Source: Willaertia magna (taxonomy: Eukaryota; Heterolobosea; Eutetramitea; Acrasida; Naegleriidae). Taken from it: a stretch of 20,635 bases of DNA. The notes under the pieces are model-generated. The model had not been told where the DNA came from. It searched no databases and was given only the letters and a program-made list of their open reading frames with translations. This document shows positions 18,989 through 20,635 of the stretch, piece by piece. The stretch covers positions 1 to 20,635 of the forward strand of contig CADWAF010004188.1 in assembly GCA_902984215.1 (NCBI GenBank), written 5' to 3'. Numbering within the stretch: position 1 is the first letter of the stretch; the number at the start of each line of letters is the position of its first letter. A program made the position numbers and the translations under genes.

Positions 18989-19483
18989 TTATTGATTAGG
19001 TTCATTATAAATAGATTTTACAAGATAAAGTAATTCTGAATTACTATAACTAGATGATAAATAATTTTTTACCTCTTTTTCAACTGAATCTGAAAGTGAT
19101 GTGATATTATTGTTAACTAAGGTTTCTATCTGCTTGACATTATTTCCAGTTTCTACTATTTGATTAGTTAAAGTGGAAATTTTAGTTTCAATATGCTTAA
19201 GTTTGTTAATGTTAGAAACTAAGCTTTTAATTTATTTAGTAAGAGAGCTGATAGTAAGTTTTAATATAGAAATTTTAGTATTTAAGTCTTTAATTTGGAT
19301 AGTTTTACGGGGTTTGGGTTTGGGATTTGGTTTAGAGCTGAACTGGGCTATGTGTTTGTTGTTTGCCTCAAAATTACTTGGAGGGATTTGCATTACACCA
19401 CTTCCATAGTGATTATTATATTTCTTTCTTATTGCATCCCACATTTTTTCTTTAGGATGGGAATCGTACATTATATTGTACAT
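18989..19483 (-). pseudogene. Fused frame: captured host N-terminus joined to LINE3 ORF1 remnant
   Basis: ATG 19483 opens MYNIMYDSHP..., a copy of the RSPH14-like N-terminus. After SSKPNP (~19322) the frame passes without shift into a LINE3 ORF1 remnant rich in Ile/Leu/Lys heptads (a probable coiled coil). It continues to TAA 18989, interrupted only by TAA at 19232. The C-terminal part (EVKNYLSSSYSNSELL) aligns with the end of LINE2 ORF1. Differences from the host copy inside the frame are multiples of three or synonymous. It may have been translated from the captured promoter; today the single stop truncates it to 83 residues. Confidence 0.65.
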
Positions 19484-19518
19484 TATATTTGGCGGGAAAT
19501 AATTGGTTTAGTAAAAAT
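19323..19518. repeat. Long flanking duplication, LINE3 5'-end copy (distal)
   Basis: Matches 14283-14462 with three kinds of change: a synonymous substitution at 19349, a few changes plus 3 extra bases near 19450-19460, and a 12-bp tandem duplication (19466-19477 and 19478-19489) that adds four codons. It carries the promoter-proximal region, including the E2F-like motif, and the captured start codon. Confidence 0.8.
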
Positions 19519-19792
19519 AAATTTAATAATTTGGACTTGGTGAAATTTTAAAGTATTATGTAATATACTTTGAATCAATATTAAATTACAATTCTTTTTG
19601 ATTTTTCAGATTTAATTGAATTATTTTTTAAATCTATTTATTATTTGTTATTTAAAGAAGTGATTTAATATTGGTATAGGTTTATTATTTTTTTTATTAG
19701 AATATTTTAGTAAAATTATTGAATTATTGTTAGTATTTAAGAATATTAAATAAGAAAAATTATTTAAAATCATATAGTTTTACTGTTTTTTA

Positions 19793-19812
19793 GTAAAAAT
19801 AGAATAAAAAAA
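19793..19812 (+). repeat. Dispersed direct repeat, copy 1
   Basis: A 20-bp sequence starting GTAAAAATAGAAT, identical to 20555-20574. Looser similarity extends about 20 bp upstream (ATATAGTTTT against ATACAGTTTT). Confidence 0.6.
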
Positions 19813-20554
19813 TTATAATATTAATTTTTTTAAAATAATATTGGAATAACTTTGTTAAGATTTATTTTTTTAAAAAAATAAATTAAATTTGTTAAAAACT
19901 GTATAAATTTATATAATTTTTTAACTTATAAAAATATCTTTAGTTAAAGCTATATTGTTTGTGAAATAAATAGATTTAAGAGTGTTATAATTAAAATTCT
20001 TAATAGCTTGCAAATGATTTAAAATAAAATTATCTTTACTTAGTAAACCTTTTTAACAATATAACTACAAAAATAATAAAAATATATTTATAATAAATTA
20101 CTTATATAATTGATGTTAGAATTAATAGAAAAGATATTGAAAAATTAAAAAAATTAAAATCATTACCTTTTAACTTTTTATAATGATATAAATATAAATT
20201 TATTTCTTTTTTCAATAAAAAATGATTAAAAGCAAAAATTCCATTTAATTTTTTTTATATTTAAATCTATAAAATTAGTAGCAAGAAGAGATAAAATAAT
20301 ATTATTTATTTATTAACTCCAATAAACGAGTTAAAGATTTAGAAAAAAATAAATGAAAAGGTTTAAAATGTAATAAATTTAATGAATTTATAGAAAAAAA
20401 ACATTAAAAACATTTTTAAAGTTATTGAAGTGTTGTTGTTATTGTTTTTGTTTAAATTTATTTGTTGATTATATTGTTTATTGTTTATTACTATTATTTT
20501 AGCAGTTCCATAGTGATTGTACTTAAAATAATATACAGTTTTCTGATTATTTAT

Positions 20555-20574
20555 GTAAAAATAGAATAAAAAAA
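20555..20574 (+). repeat. Dispersed direct repeat, copy 2
   Basis: Identical to 19793-19812, 762 bp away. The pair may mark the edges of an old insertion or be part of a local low-complexity repeat. Confidence 0.6.
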
Positions 20575-20635
20575 GAGTTTAATAAAACATTTTTTAGAAC
20601 AATCTTAAAATATTTTTTTTCAAAAATTTCTTTTT

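Larger units (their letters stand above)
14463..19322 (-). mobile_element. LINE3: old, 5'-truncated LINE with two nested insertions
   Basis: Minus-strand relative of LINE2 holding the end of ORF1 (to 18989) and a heavily decayed ORF2 (18950-14508). It is bounded by the long duplicated 5' end of the RSPH14-like gene. Two non-coding elements interrupt it (14972-15459, 15984-16401). It has about 17 in-frame stops and several frame changes in its 5' half, making it the most decayed LINE in the window. Its 3' end (hairpin, AATAAA, short tail) is intact. Confidence 0.85.
19519..20635. other. Very AT-rich region without a recognisable gene
   Basis: About 1.1 kb, dominated by A/T runs; it is the ancestral upstream flank of the RSPH14-like gene. 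No frame over 60 codons is convincing. A plus-strand stretch near 20320-20410 reads KRVKDLEKNK, then a stop, then KGLKCNKFNEFIEKK, so it may be a coding relic. Near 20504 a 13-base match (TTCCATAGTGATT) to the RSPH14-like N-terminal region appears; it may be chance. Confidence 0.5.

Noticed and set aside
19304..19328. Telomere-like (CCCAAA)n stretch at the LINE3 5' junction
   Set aside because: Only about three imperfect units; too short to indicate telomeric sequence.
1..20635. tRNA, rRNA or CRISPR arrays
   Set aside because: No cloverleaf, conserved rRNA segment or regularly spaced repeat array was seen.

Overview
The window is an AT-rich piece of a eukaryotic nuclear genome. Two intact host genes are surrounded by nested retrotransposons and DNA transposons. 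The host genes are a TruB/Pus4-type tRNA pseudouridine synthase with a mitochondrial-type leader (12256-13206, +) and an armadillo-repeat protein resembling the radial-spoke protein RSPH14 (13208-14428, -). If that second call is right, the organism is a flagellated protist or flagellated fungus with mitochondria. I cannot name a lineage. The two genes converge with one base between their stop codons, and no introns are visible.

Layout, left to right. (1) 1-4043: a LINE (LINE1, minus strand) with an intact ORF1 and an open ORF2 (AP-endonuclease plus reverse transcriptase) that runs off the left edge at its YADD motif. (2) 4062-12239: a second, decayed LINE (LINE2, minus strand), flanked by an exact 18-bp target-site duplication whose right copy ends inside the ATG of the TruB gene. 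(3) 4117-7494: a hAT-type transposon inside the 3' end of LINE2, with an exact 8-bp target duplication and ~165-bp terminal inverted repeats. (4) 12256-14428: the host gene pair. (5) 14463-19322: a third, older LINE (LINE3, minus strand) carrying two nested non-autonomous insertions (14972-15459 and 15984-16401). It is bounded by ~180-196-bp copies of the promoter and first ~50 codons of the RSPH14-like gene. (6) 19519-20635: very AT-rich DNA with no recognisable gene.

The main biology is where and how these LINEs sit. LINE1 and LINE2 both start at the same point next to the TruB start codon. LINE3 ends about 34 bp upstream of the RSPH14-like start codon and has duplicated that gene's 5' end, so its own ORF1 remnant is fused in frame behind the captured host promoter and start codon. 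LINE2 and LINE3 end in the same architecture: a 23-nt hairpin (10-bp stem, 3-nt loop) with almost wholly different sequence but identical geometry, then 5 nt, AATAAA, and 11-12 nt to the end. This points to promoter-proximal LINEs with a structurally conserved 3' end.

The LINE2 ORF2 and the hAT transposase each stay in one frame over about 3 kb despite ten and six internal stop codons. Where LINE2 and LINE3 can be aligned, many stops fall on Gln or Trp positions. Directional C-to-T/G-to-A mutation is the simplest explanation. Recoding is an alternative, but the intact genes give it no support.
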